From Methylotenera_A sp046598525 (GTDB lineage: Bacteria; Pseudomonadota; Gammaproteobacteria; Burkholderiales; Methylophilaceae): DNA of 64,000 bases. A model generated the notes under the pieces. That model was not told the DNA's origin, ran no database searches, and saw only the letters and a list, made by a program, of their open reading frames with translations. The translations under genes and the position numbers were made by a program. The stretch covers positions 23,007 to 87,006 of the forward strand of contig JBKJIJ010000002.1 of assembly GCA_046598525.1 (NCBI GenBank). Direction: 5' to 3'. Positions 8,341-16,341 of the stretch are shown piece after piece (within the stretch, counting starts at the first letter, position 1; each line of letters opens with the position of its first letter).

Positions 8341-9564
8341 TTAAAAGGTGTATCTGGCCACAAAACTCAGGCTATTAAATTCGTATGATTGGTTATTTAA
8401 GCTGGATTCACGTTTTTCAGCTTGATATTGCACTTGTATAAGTGACTTTAAGCTAGGCACATAAGACAAAGCAAGGTTGGCGGATTTTGAGCTATCGTTG
8501 CGATCATCGGCAGCGGTGAAAAAGCCATTATTCACAAAACCGGTGCTGCCTAAATATTCTCTATCTTGGTAACCCACGCCACCGCGCAAAATCAGCTTGC
8601 TGCTAATGGCCCAGCTTGGGTTAAAACTAATCCCTGTCGCTTCCACATAGGTCGATAAAATATCATCAATAGGCTCTACTTCTTTATACACAGAGGCATT
8701 TAGAGTGACTTTGCTGGTAAGCGCGTGGCCAATATCAACGCGTTGATTAAAGCCGCTAAATTCGCGTTGTGGGCTATCTTCATAATCAATTTTAACGCGC
8801 GATAACTTTGTGCTAATGCGGGTTTTTGCGCTGGGTAACCAAGCGGCTTCTAATGTGACTGCGCTTTGTACGCTTTCATCGCCAAATAAAACGGCGGCGA
8901 ATCCGTTGCGATTAGGGTATTCAGAATCGATTAAGCGATAGGATAAAGCCAGCTGTGTACCCAATGGATTGTTATAGCGCATGCCAGTTTCTGTTGTGTT
9001 TGACTCCCGATTTAATGAGGCAAAACTAGGCAATTCGTTATCTGTTTTAGATTGTTCGCGTGATGCGTAAGCCGTCCAATCGGGGTGAAAACGCCAATTC
9101 ACACTGGCGGTTTGTCGCTCAACTGTTCTTAAATTTTTTACTGCACTTCTAATTTCGTTAAAGCCTGCAATGGATTCATTTTTGCTGGCGCTTAGCACCC
9201 CAAAAAAATCGTTTCCCAATTGCCAATCCCATGCCAGTAAAGCCGATTTAGCCGTGTTATCTAATAAATCAAAACGGTTATAGCGGCTTTCGCTTAAAGC
9301 GGCCGATAAGCGTAATTGTTGCCGACTTAATCGCACATTGGCATCTAAACCCACATCCAGCCGCGTAATGGTATCGCCAGTAGCAGATGAACCAAAAGCT
9401 TGCTGCGCTTGGCTGGGCGACGAAAAGCGAAATACGTTATCGTCATAGCTAATATTAGTGCCCACATACGGCCTAATATCAATAATGCCTTCTGCATGCA
9501 CCAGCCCTGCGCACAGCAAAAAGCAACAAGCGGGAATTGCTAAAAGTGTAAGACGTAACATCAC
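8341..9564 (-). CDS. epsL: EpsL-type outer-membrane beta-barrel protein
   Basis: The 407-residue protein has a signal peptide (LTLLAIPACCFLLCAGLVHAEG), then alternating polar/apolar strands throughout, and ends in an aromatic residue (SLSFVARYTF), as outer-membrane barrels do. The N-terminal IRPYVGTNISYDDNVFRF pattern is typical of the EpsL family of EPS operons. The role is probably polysaccharide passage through, or retention at, the outer membrane. It starts 13 nt after the CAAX-protease-like gene. Confidence 0.85.
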   Translation of the reverse strand: MMLRLTLLAIPACCFLLCAGLVHAEGIIDIRPYVGTNISYDDNVFRFSSPSQAQQAFGSSATGDTITRLDVGLDANVRLSRQQLRLSAALSESRYNRFDLLDNTAKSALLAWDWQLGNDFFGVLSASKNESIAGFNEIRSAVKNLRTVERQTASVNWRFHPDWTAYASREQSKTDNELPSFASLNRESNTTETGMRYNNPLGTQLALSYRLIDSEYPNRNGFAAVLFGDESVQSAVTLEAAWLPSAKTRISTKLSRVKIDYEDSPQREFSGFNQRVDIGHALTSKVTLNASVYKEVEPIDDILSTYVEATGISFNPSWAISSKLILRGGVGYQDREYLGSTGFVNNGFFTAADDRNDSSKSANLALSYVPSLKSLIQVQYQAEKRESSLNNQSYEFNSLSFVARYTF

Positions 9565-9577
9565 TAATTTCTACCCA

Positions 9578-10249
9578 TTACCAATACTGCCAATGCCCTG
9601 TGGTGACCACATACAAGCCAAGCAAGCCGTTTGTAACGGCATGTGCAAACACAGGAATCCATAAATTTTTATAGGTTTTATACAATTCGCCATACACCAA
9701 GCCGGCGAATAAACCAGCCAGCCATAAATGATGCTCTAGCGCGAACAAGCAAGCGCTGCCCACATAGGCGTAACCCGATATATTTTCTGGCAACACTTTT
9801 AAAAAGTCTTCTTTATCAAACCAGCGCATGACAAAAGAGCGCCAAAATAGCTCTTCCATTACCGGCACCAATAAAGCCGCGCCTGAAATACGCACCGACA
9901 TCCAAAATAAAGCGCTTAAATCACTTTCGCCGGATAATGGGTTAAAGCCTTGCGTATCGTCGCCACCCAACCAATTTGGATAAGGAAAAATCCAGATAAT
10001 GAGCACCATTAAGCCAGCAATGCCAGCGTATAAAAAGTCTGAATATTCAGGCTTGCGTTTTAATTCGGTGTAATCGCGCCAAAAATAAATGATTAAGGCC
10101 GCCACAGTGGCGATTCTTAACACATACAGCCATTTCACATCTAGCTGTAACCAAGCAAACAATTGGCTAAGCGGCTGATTAAGGGCTAAAAAGAGAATGT
10201 AGACAGCAAAGGGGAGTGCTCTTGCAAGCATTGCACGGTCAAATGTCAT
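9578..10249 (-). CDS. CAAX-protease-related (CPBP) membrane protease of the exosortase/EPS locus
   Basis: A 223-residue integral membrane protein with about seven hydrophobic segments. It carries the three CPBP/ABI motifs: EELFWRSFVMRW (Glu-Glu and Arg), FALEHHLWLAGLFAGLVYG (His) and HAVTNGLLG (His-Asn). Such glutamic/metallo-type proteases recur beside exosortases and may process PEP-CTERM proteins or lipid-linked intermediates. It is the first gene of the eps operon as read here. The 96 nt upstream, before the coiled-coil gene, contain no obvious strong terminator, so read-through from the ExbB module is possible. Confidence 0.8.
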   Translation of the reverse strand: MTFDRAMLARALPFAVYILFLALNQPLSQLFAWLQLDVKWLYVLRIATVAALIIYFWRDYTELKRKPEYSDFLYAGIAGLMVLIIWIFPYPNWLGGDDTQGFNPLSGESDLSALFWMSVRISGAALLVPVMEELFWRSFVMRWFDKEDFLKVLPENISGYAYVGSACLFALEHHLWLAGLFAGLVYGELYKTYKNLWIPVFAHAVTNGLLGLYVVTTGHWQYW

Positions 10250-10345
10250 GTTTGGCTCACCATTAAAACAAACATGTTACGCATGGATTATGACGGTATT
10301 ATTTCGTTGTCATATTTGAACGACTAAATAGCAAAACTGAATCGT

Positions 10346-11050
10346 TTAATTAGCGGATTTTCTGGCTGAAAATCGTTGCTCGTCTAATTTATCTTGTTGA
10401 TTTTGCAATATATTTTCAAGCTCTACGCGTTTTAATTGAAAAAACTGCTCTTTACGCATCACCGCATCATAGCGACTAGGCTTGTCATAAATCTGAATTA
10501 ATTCACTACCAAATTGATGCAATTTAGCATTGTTAGCCGCACAGGTATTTAGCTGCTTTGTGGTATCGGCCAAATTGCTAGAAATGGTTTTGCGTTGATT
10601 ATCATTAAATTTCAAATCCGCCAGCGCTTGCGCATGCACGCCCTGCAAATCGGTAAGCGTATTTTTGGTCGATTCTAAATTGGTCTGTGTATCGCTTAAT
10701 TTGCTGGCTACGGCGGATTTTTCAGTCTGCGTTTTACTCAACTCGGCGTTTAAGTTTTGCGCTTTGCGCTGGGTTGATGATAAAGCATTATTAGCCAGTT
10801 CTAACTCCGTATTTTTAGCCAGCAATTGCTCTTCTAGCGTCTTTTTTTGTGCATCAAACTGCGCTTGCATACTGGCTTTTTCAGCCTCCATATCCTGCTT
10901 CATTTTTTGCATCATCAATGCCTGTCGCCTGGCGGCTTTATCTTTTTTTTCGGCGGCATCGGCAACGGGTGACACAATACCTGCGATAAATGCGCACAGT
11001 AATATGGCAATTACCTGATAGTTAACAATCGATTTTAAGCCTTGTTTCAT
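10346..11050 (-). CDS. Periplasmic coiled-coil protein of the ExbB/TonB/porin module
   Basis: The 234-residue protein has a signal peptide (VIAILLCAFIAGIVSPVADA), a basic linker (EKKDKAARRQALMMQKMKQD), and a long heptad-rich coiled coil over about residues 50-180 (Ala/Leu/Lys/Glu/Gln rich). A conserved-looking tail reads FGSELIQIYDKPSRYDAVMR. I do not recognise a named family. As the last gene after ExbB, ExbD, ExbD, TonB and porin, it may be a periplasmic spacer or adaptor for the porin, by analogy with the CpoB/YbgF partner of Tol-Pal. That role is inference. Confidence 0.7.
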   Translation of the reverse strand: MKQGLKSIVNYQVIAILLCAFIAGIVSPVADAAEKKDKAARRQALMMQKMKQDMEAEKASMQAQFDAQKKTLEEQLLAKNTELELANNALSSTQRKAQNLNAELSKTQTEKSAVASKLSDTQTNLESTKNTLTDLQGVHAQALADLKFNDNQRKTISSNLADTTKQLNTCAANNAKLHQFGSELIQIYDKPSRYDAVMRKEQFFQLKRVELENILQNQQDKLDEQRFSARKSAN

Positions 11051-11072
11051 TTTATGCTCCGAAAGGATTCAC

Positions 11073-12734
11073 TTAGAATTTAGCAATAAAATCAATTAGA
11101 AACACATCAATTGATAATTGCGGGCCTGTAATCGTATCGGTACTAAAATAACGCGCGCTTAGCCAAGCATTTTTATCTAAACCATATTGGCCAGATAGCA
11201 ACCAACCTTTAGCATCAGTACCGCCTAAGTGAAAGTTAGAATCGGTTAAACCATCCAACACCGCATCAGCTTCTATGTATTTGTAACCTAAGGCCACTTG
11301 CCAATCATGCTTTTTCACTTCTATATTCGCAGGTGCTAAAAAGCTGTTATGGCCAACATCTAAGCGCACTTGATAGCCATCCGTTTCGTCTTTATAACGG
11401 TTGCCAGTGCGTTTGAATACTTCATCTGCATCAAAACCAATATTCTTTATATAATCGCCTGTTAAGGTGACATGCACAGGGCTAAATGTCATCAGATCTA
11501 CTTGGCCTGTCACGTTGATTTGCTCAAATTTTGAGGCTAAAGCAATTTGGCTTACACCTGGGCTAGCAAGGCCGCCATTAAGTGTATTGATATTAAAAGT
11601 GTTGTTACCTTTTTGTCTAAATGCAGGCACGGTACCGTTAAAAAAATCTAAGCCTGCTGGGTTTGATTGGCCTTCTACATTGCGATAATCATTATAAGCA
11701 ACAGCTAAGCGTGCCGTGGTTTTATCCGCCGCTTTCCATTGAATACCGGTTTGCAATGAATACAGCCATTTATCTTCGGCTTTATTTACTTCGGATGATT
11801 GAATTTCTTCTAGTGGGAATGCACCGACTGTGGTAAATGTAGACCAGTTATCATTAATTTTAGGATTAAATGTGGCTGCCACACCATCAAACGCTAAATC
11901 AGGATCCCACAATAAATCGGTGTGAAAAAACGGATTGGCAAAACGACCACCTTCAATCATGGCCCAATCGGTAGGCTTGGCTTTTAAAAACGCACGATCT
12001 AAACCAAACACAAACTTGCCTTGCAAAATACCTTCGGTCTGGTTCGGCGTTAATGGCGTATTTAATAATCCAGTGGTAAGTTGAATGCCGCCTGTTAACC
12101 AATCGTTAACTTTAATTTCGGTGCCTAAGCGGGCTCTTAAACGAAAACGCCTGCGCTCTTCAGATGAATTCAATATATTGGCGTTACGCAATGGGTTATT
12201 TAATACCGCAAGTGGTGCATTGTTATCGCTAAATGTATCGTTTTGATAACGCAAACGCATATCGCCATTAAAGGCGATTCTATCTAACCAACTAGGCAAG
12301 CCTAAGCGTTCGCCAGCTTTATAATTCAGCTTGGCCATCACGTCTTTTTTAATTTCTTCGCGCATTTCTTTTTTAACATGCTCTGGCACATATTGCACGC
12401 GCACTGATTTTTCATCTGGCGCAGTGCCAGCATTAGCGCCATCTGCAGCAGCTTCTTGTGCTTTAGCTTGTTTCACTTGCTTTGCGGCATCTTCAGTCGC
12501 TTTTTTTACTAGCGCATCGGCTTTATCTTTATTCAGCACGCCTTCTTGTACTAACAATTCAATTAAATTGGTGGTGGTTGCTTTTAATTGCTCAAGCGAT
12601 TCACGCTCATCTGCATTGGCCACAGAATAAGATGCTGTTAACAACATCATCGCACAAACATTGGCTATCAATTTAGCGATAGGCTTTAAGTTTTCTGATT
12701 TCAAATTGGTTGCTTTTAACATTTTATCTCTCAC
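11073..12734 (-). CDS. Putative porin (Porin_5-like)
   Basis: The 553-residue protein has a signal peptide ending near SYSVANA, then a helical/coiled N-terminal region (residues about 45-130, Lys/Ala/Glu rich, with LEQLKATTTNLIELLVQEG). A large barrel follows with FNGDMRLRYQ and RRRFRLRARLGTEIKVNDWLTGGIQLTTG, characteristic of Porin_5-like proteins, and the chain ends in IDFIAKF with a terminal Phe. The periplasmic helical region could contact the TonB or coiled-coil proteins of the same operon. The substrate is unknown. It lies 95 nt after tonB, with an inverted repeat in the gap. Confidence 0.85.
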   Translation of the reverse strand: MRDKMLKATNLKSENLKPIAKLIANVCAMMLLTASYSVANADERESLEQLKATTTNLIELLVQEGVLNKDKADALVKKATEDAAKQVKQAKAQEAAADGANAGTAPDEKSVRVQYVPEHVKKEMREEIKKDVMAKLNYKAGERLGLPSWLDRIAFNGDMRLRYQNDTFSDNNAPLAVLNNPLRNANILNSSEERRRFRLRARLGTEIKVNDWLTGGIQLTTGLLNTPLTPNQTEGILQGKFVFGLDRAFLKAKPTDWAMIEGGRFANPFFHTDLLWDPDLAFDGVAATFNPKINDNWSTFTTVGAFPLEEIQSSEVNKAEDKWLYSLQTGIQWKAADKTTARLAVAYNDYRNVEGQSNPAGLDFFNGTVPAFRQKGNNTFNINTLNGGLASPGVSQIALASKFEQINVTGQVDLMTFSPVHVTLTGDYIKNIGFDADEVFKRTGNRYKDETDGYQVRLDVGHNSFLAPANIEVKKHDWQVALGYKYIEADAVLDGLTDSNFHLGGTDAKGWLLSGQYGLDKNAWLSARYFSTDTITGPQLSIDVFLIDFIAKF

Positions 12735-12791
12735 ATTTATTCAATGTTGCTCACCTTTTAATGGGTGTTTTAATGGCTGTTTTATAATCCT

Positions 12792-12827
12792 GTTTAAGTC
12801 TAAGTGGGCACACATACTCACTTAAAC
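12792..12827. repeat. Inverted repeat between tonB and porin genes
   Basis: GTTTAAGT at 12792-12799 pairs with ACTTAAAC at 12820-12827 around a 20-nt loop containing AAGTG and CACTT-like halves. It starts 3 nt after the tonB stop (minus-strand sense). There is no T-tract, so it is more likely an mRNA-processing or stability hairpin separating tonB from the presumably more abundant porin message than a terminator. Confidence 0.4.
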
Positions 12828-12829
12828 GC

Positions 12830-13546
12830 TTATCCAAATTTGCGCGCCGTAATGCGCAATTTAATCGGCTGCGGCATGCCTTCTGGCGGCGATTCGCGCA
12901 TGGCTGGCATATTATCCAAGGCCATTTTTACCGCTTTTTCAATCTCTGGCTGCGCGTCCGATTGCACAACATCTAACTTTTCTATATCACCATTGGCTTT
13001 AAGCCAAACCGTTACAATTAATTTGTATTGGCCTTCTTTTAGTTTTTGGTCTTTGCCTAAAGCGGTTTCAATTTGGCTTTTAAGCAAGCCGGCGTACCAA
13101 TTAAATTTGGCGCCACCGTCTGAACCAATGGTTTTTACATCGCCACCGCTGTAATCATTTTTCACTTCACCCGCCGCAAAAGCACTTGGGCCATCGCCTG
13201 CTGGGCCATCCATTTTCAGTTGCTCTGCTGGCGGCGCTTCGGCAGGTTTTGGCTGCTCCATTTTTACTTCCTTAGGCGGCGCATCCTTAGGTTGCTCTTT
13301 GGGTACTTCTTTTGGCGGCGGCGGTGGAGGTGGCGGCGGAATATCTTTTAACGCAATTTTAGTGATGGTTTTTTTAGGCTTTGCATCGCCACCTTGCATC
13401 AAACTATTAATGCCATAACCAATAGCGCCTAACACCAGCAATGCCACTAAGGCGATTGCAATTCGCTTTAGCCAAACGCTTGTAGATGATTCAATCTCAT
13501 CATCCTCAAAATCATTTCTGTTATCTGAACTAGCCAACATACTCAT
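12830..13546 (-). CDS. TonB family energy transducer
   Basis: The 238-residue protein has an N-terminal cytoplasmic stretch (about 25 residues), one transmembrane helix (IAIALVALLVLGAIGYGINSLM), a proline-rich periplasmic region (PPPPPPPPKEVPKEQPKDAPP) and a C-terminal TonB-like domain (YAGLLKSQIETALGKDQKLKEGQYKLIVTVWLKANGDIEKLDV). It would couple the ExbB/ExbD proton channel to an outer-membrane partner. The start overlaps the upstream exbD stop by 4 nt. No TonB-dependent receptor is encoded next to it; the only outer-membrane neighbour is the Porin_5-like protein. Confidence 0.88.
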   Translation of the reverse strand: MSMLASSDNRNDFEDDEIESSTSVWLKRIAIALVALLVLGAIGYGINSLMQGGDAKPKKTITKIALKDIPPPPPPPPPKEVPKEQPKDAPPKEVKMEQPKPAEAPPAEQLKMDGPAGDGPSAFAAGEVKNDYSGGDVKTIGSDGGAKFNWYAGLLKSQIETALGKDQKLKEGQYKLIVTVWLKANGDIEKLDVVQSDAQPEIEKAVKMALDNMPAMRESPPEGMPQPIKLRITARKFG

Positions 13547-13947
13547 GTACCTATGCGCCCAGTCGCCAGCCCTACGTTTTCAATTTCCAATTTTGTAACC
13601 AAATCAATCACACTCACCACGCCGCCATAAGGCGCATTGGCCTCACCCTGAATCACTACAGAGAATTTTGGGTCCTGTGCTTTAGCACTGTTTAATTGTG
13701 TTTCAAGCTCTGCCATGCTGACGCCAGCGCCATTAATGGTAAATGTGCCAGTGGCTTGCACTTTGACGATTTTTACATCATGCTTTTCGGTGCTTGGCTT
13801 ATTCGATGGCTTAGGCAAGTTCATGGTTAACCCTTGCACACCAGCAGTTGTCATCAAAATAAAAATCACCAATAGCACATAAGCTAAATCCAACATTGGT
13901 GTGATGTTGATAGTGTCGTAGGGCTGTGCATCATTCTGTACTTGCAT
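13543..13947 (-). CDS. ExbD/TolR family protein (second copy)
   Basis: The 134-residue protein has the family layout: short cytoplasmic N-terminus, YDTINITPMLDLAYVLLVIFILMTTAGVQG with the membrane Asp (MLDLAY) that takes part in proton conduction, then a periplasmic domain. It is clearly paralogous to the protein at 14080-14490 but diverged after the membrane span, so the two probably form a heteromeric or specialised stator. Its overlap with tonB indicates coupled translation. Confidence 0.9.
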   Translation of the reverse strand: MQVQNDAQPYDTINITPMLDLAYVLLVIFILMTTAGVQGLTMNLPKPSNKPSTEKHDVKIVKVQATGTFTINGAGVSMAELETQLNSAKAQDPKFSVVIQGEANAPYGGVVSVIDLVTKLEIENVGLATGRIGT

Positions 13948-13966
13948 TAAAAAATCATCTTCCTTC

Positions 13967-14052
13967 GTAAGGCGGCGTTGCTCACCAAAAAATTTTCCTT
14001 ACATATCACTTATATGCCGCGTCAAATTTTTTTGGCGCGCGCCTTGCCTTAC
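13967..14052. repeat. Large imperfect inverted repeat between the two exbD genes
   Basis: GTAAGGC (13967-13973) and CCAAAAAATTT (13985-13995) are mirrored by AAATTTTTTTGG (14024-14035) and GCCTTAC (14046-14052). Two paired arms are separated by an unpaired internal loop. It fills most of the 132-nt gap between the two exbD genes and could be an mRNA-stability element or the scar of a small mobile element. No second copy was noticed in the window. Confidence 0.45.
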
Positions 14053-14079
14053 TTTGTAATATGCTTTTTTAAAACCATC

Positions 14080-14490
14080 TTACCCAGCCAACTTTTTAGT
14101 AACCAAACCAATTTCAGTAATATCCAGCTTTTTGCAAATGCCCAGCACCTCAGATACTTTGTCAAAATGCGCTGCCGCATCGCCTTTAAGCACTACTGGC
14201 AATTCAGGGTTGCTATTTTTATATTCACTTAAGCGCTGCTCTAAAGTCGCCATATCCACTGGAAACGCATCTAAATAAACGCTGCCATCACTAGCAATCG
14301 TAATCGCCCTAGTCTGCGGTTTGGCAAGGCTGGCCGAATTAGCTGTTTGCGGAATATCCACCTTAACGCCCTGCACCGATGCGGTGGTCATGATGATAAA
14401 AATCACCAACAACACGTAGGCCAAATCCAACATCGGCGTGATGTTAATCTCATCGTATAGCTGGTTCTCTTCCTTTATGCCTTCTGACAT
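14080..14490 (-). CDS. ExbD/TolR family protein (first copy)
   Basis: The 136-residue protein contains YDEINITPMLDLAYVLLVIFIIMTTASVQG with the conserved membrane Asp, followed by a periplasmic TolR/ExbD-like domain (VVLKGDAAAHFDKVSEVLGICKKLDITEIGLVTKK). It starts 3 nt after the ExbB-fusion gene. Together with the second ExbD it would provide the ExbD subunits of a proton-driven stator. Confidence 0.9.
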   Translation of the reverse strand: MSEGIKEENQLYDEINITPMLDLAYVLLVIFIIMTTASVQGVKVDIPQTANSASLAKPQTRAITIASDGSVYLDAFPVDMATLEQRLSEYKNSNPELPVVLKGDAAAHFDKVSEVLGICKKLDITEIGLVTKKLAG

Positions 14491-14493
14491 GGC

Positions 14494-16236
14494 TTATTCT
14501 TTACCAAACAACTCGGCAGAGCGCGTGACAAACTCATCCACAAAAATCTGCATAGCAATAGTGATGTTTTTAATGCGGCTGGCTAAATAGTTGTAGCCAA
14601 ATAGCGCAGGAATCGCCACAGCTAAACCGGCAACGGTTGCCAGCAACGCAGCCGCAATACCCGGCGCAATGGCGTTTACGTTAACGTCACCCGCCGCCGC
14701 AATGGCGGCAAAGGTAATCATTACGCCCACTACCGTGCCCAACAAACCTAAGAAAGGGCCGCCAGAAATCGCAATGGTCAATAGCACCATGCCAGCGTTT
14801 TGGCGCTGTGTTTCGCGCACCAAGTCGGCATCAATCGCGGCTTTAATCGCATCCATCGATGCGCCGCTTAATGAAAGCTTTTGGCCTTCGTGCTGACGCT
14901 TTTGCATTTCACGTAAGCCAGCTTGATACAACTTGAACAAATTGGAATGCGGGTATTTAGCGCCTTTGTCCAACTCTAATAAATCATTGGCATTTGCTTT
15001 TTGAAAGCGCGCCAAGAATCTTTTATTGTCTTTATCTGTACGCGAAACTAGCATGGCTTTACTCCACATTACCCACACACTAATCACAAACATCACGGCT
15101 AAAATGGCAATGACAATTTTGGCGTCAATGGTTAAGCTATTAATCAAAATGCCTAAATAGTTCGCTTCGCCTTCTTCTTCGCCATCCTCAGCAGCATCAC
15201 CTGCCGAAATAGCAATTAACTTACTATCAACACCTTGGCTTAGCGCGCTTAGTTGAATATAGCTGGCTGAACGCGCGATATTGGAAATTTCCAGCTCATC
15301 CATTTCGCCTGTGAAACCTTCACCAATTTTAATATCGGTAGCCGTATCCACTGTTGGCACATCGGCCGTTGCGGTTTCTGTTCCATTTAAATACAGGGTT
15401 GCTTTGCCTGCGTTTAAGCTAAACGCAATATGTTGCCATGCAGCTGGCTTAAGCTCGCCACCTTTTAATACAATATCGGCCACTTTAAGAGTCAGCGTTT
15501 GCGTATCGATGGCTAAATCAATATTATTTTCTTGGCTGTATAAACTGGCTGTTTGTGGCAATGCACTTGGTTTAACCCAAGCTGACCATGTAAAACCTGC
15601 ACTAGCGTTGGTCGCTACGTTGGCAGGAATCACCAAAGCTGTGCCCGTTAGTACAGCGCTTTCACCCATTAAGCCCGCTTTTTGCGCGGTAATGCTGCCT
15701 GTGGCAAATAGGCCAGATGCCGAGCTGTCTTGTAATAAAGCCTTATCAGAAAACTGAAATAAAGCGACTACATTGGCATCTAGCATCATTTTTGGGCTGG
15801 CGGTGCTGGTTGCTTCTTCGTTGCCTGAGTACACCCAAATATGCGCATCTTTATCGGCTGCGCTAATTTGCGGAATTTGGACCCAAATAATCGCCAACTC
15901 ATTTACCGCATCAAATTTTTCAACAAAATATTTCAGCTCTGTTTTGTCATCTTGCGCAATAAAACGAATATCCGAACCATCAACATTCACGCTAGCAAAA
16001 TCGAAATTACCAGAATGCAAACGCATTACCACTAATGGCTGAGTAACGGCTTGTGTAACACCAGCAGCGTTAACACTCACCTTTTGGCGTACCGTCCAAG
16101 CATCGTTCCATTGCGCCTGCGCAAGTGTTGATGCAAACAGGAAAATAGAAGCGACCCAAACTAATAATGGATTTTTTGGGGTGGATTTAAACAGATTGAT
16201 TAACATCGTTGAACTAACTAAAATTGTTTGAAGCAT
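14494..16236 (-). CDS. DUF2341/LamG-ExbB (MotA/TolQ/ExbB) fusion protein
   Basis: The 580-residue product has a signal peptide (VWVASIFLFASTLAQAQ), a DUF2341-like domain (WNDAWTVRQKVSVNAAG... to about residue 145, including IWVQIPQISAADKDAHIWVYSGN), and a concanavalin/LamG-like domain around residues 155-330 (GFTWSAWVKPSALPQTASLYS, GEMDELEISNIARS). A transmembrane segment (IVIAILAVMFVISVWVMW) leads to a complete ExbB-type channel module with GGPFLGLLGTVVGVMITFAAIA and GIAAALLATVAGLAVAIPALFGYN. Ordinary ExbB is about 240 residues. The added N-terminus would lie in the periplasm and may sense or bind a glycan. M12 is an alternative start. Confidence 0.88.
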   Translation of the reverse strand: MLQTILVSSTMLINLFKSTPKNPLLVWVASIFLFASTLAQAQWNDAWTVRQKVSVNAAGVTQAVTQPLVVMRLHSGNFDFASVNVDGSDIRFIAQDDKTELKYFVEKFDAVNELAIIWVQIPQISAADKDAHIWVYSGNEEATSTASPKMMLDANVVALFQFSDKALLQDSSASGLFATGSITAQKAGLMGESAVLTGTALVIPANVATNASAGFTWSAWVKPSALPQTASLYSQENNIDLAIDTQTLTLKVADIVLKGGELKPAAWQHIAFSLNAGKATLYLNGTETATADVPTVDTATDIKIGEGFTGEMDELEISNIARSASYIQLSALSQGVDSKLIAISAGDAAEDGEEEGEANYLGILINSLTIDAKIVIAILAVMFVISVWVMWSKAMLVSRTDKDNKRFLARFQKANANDLLELDKGAKYPHSNLFKLYQAGLREMQKRQHEGQKLSLSGASMDAIKAAIDADLVRETQRQNAGMVLLTIAISGGPFLGLLGTVVGVMITFAAIAAAGDVNVNAIAPGIAAALLATVAGLAVAIPALFGYNYLASRIKNITIAMQIFVDEFVTRSAELFGKE

Positions 16237-16279
16237 GTTATCCGCACAATATTTCAGCTTGGTTAAATCTATGTGACAA

Positions 16280-16320
16280 ACAAAACAAAACGCCTAGTCC
16301 GTTACCAGAATAGGCGTTTA
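16280..16320 (-). terminator. Rho-independent terminator after the TpsA adhesin gene
   Basis: AAACGCCTA (16288-16296) and TAGGCGTTT (16311-16319) form a 9-bp stem. On the minus strand the stem is followed by TGTTTTGTTTG. It lies 22 nt past the TpsA stop and separates that transcript from the ExbB-fusion gene. Confidence 0.75.
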
Positions 16321-16341
16321 TAAAGACCGCTATTTGTTTTT

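Noticed and set aside
16288..16319. TAGTCC match within CTAGTCCGTTACCAG as another EpsA box
   Set aside because: The second half does not mirror the first, and the sequence is the loop and stem of the TpsA terminator.
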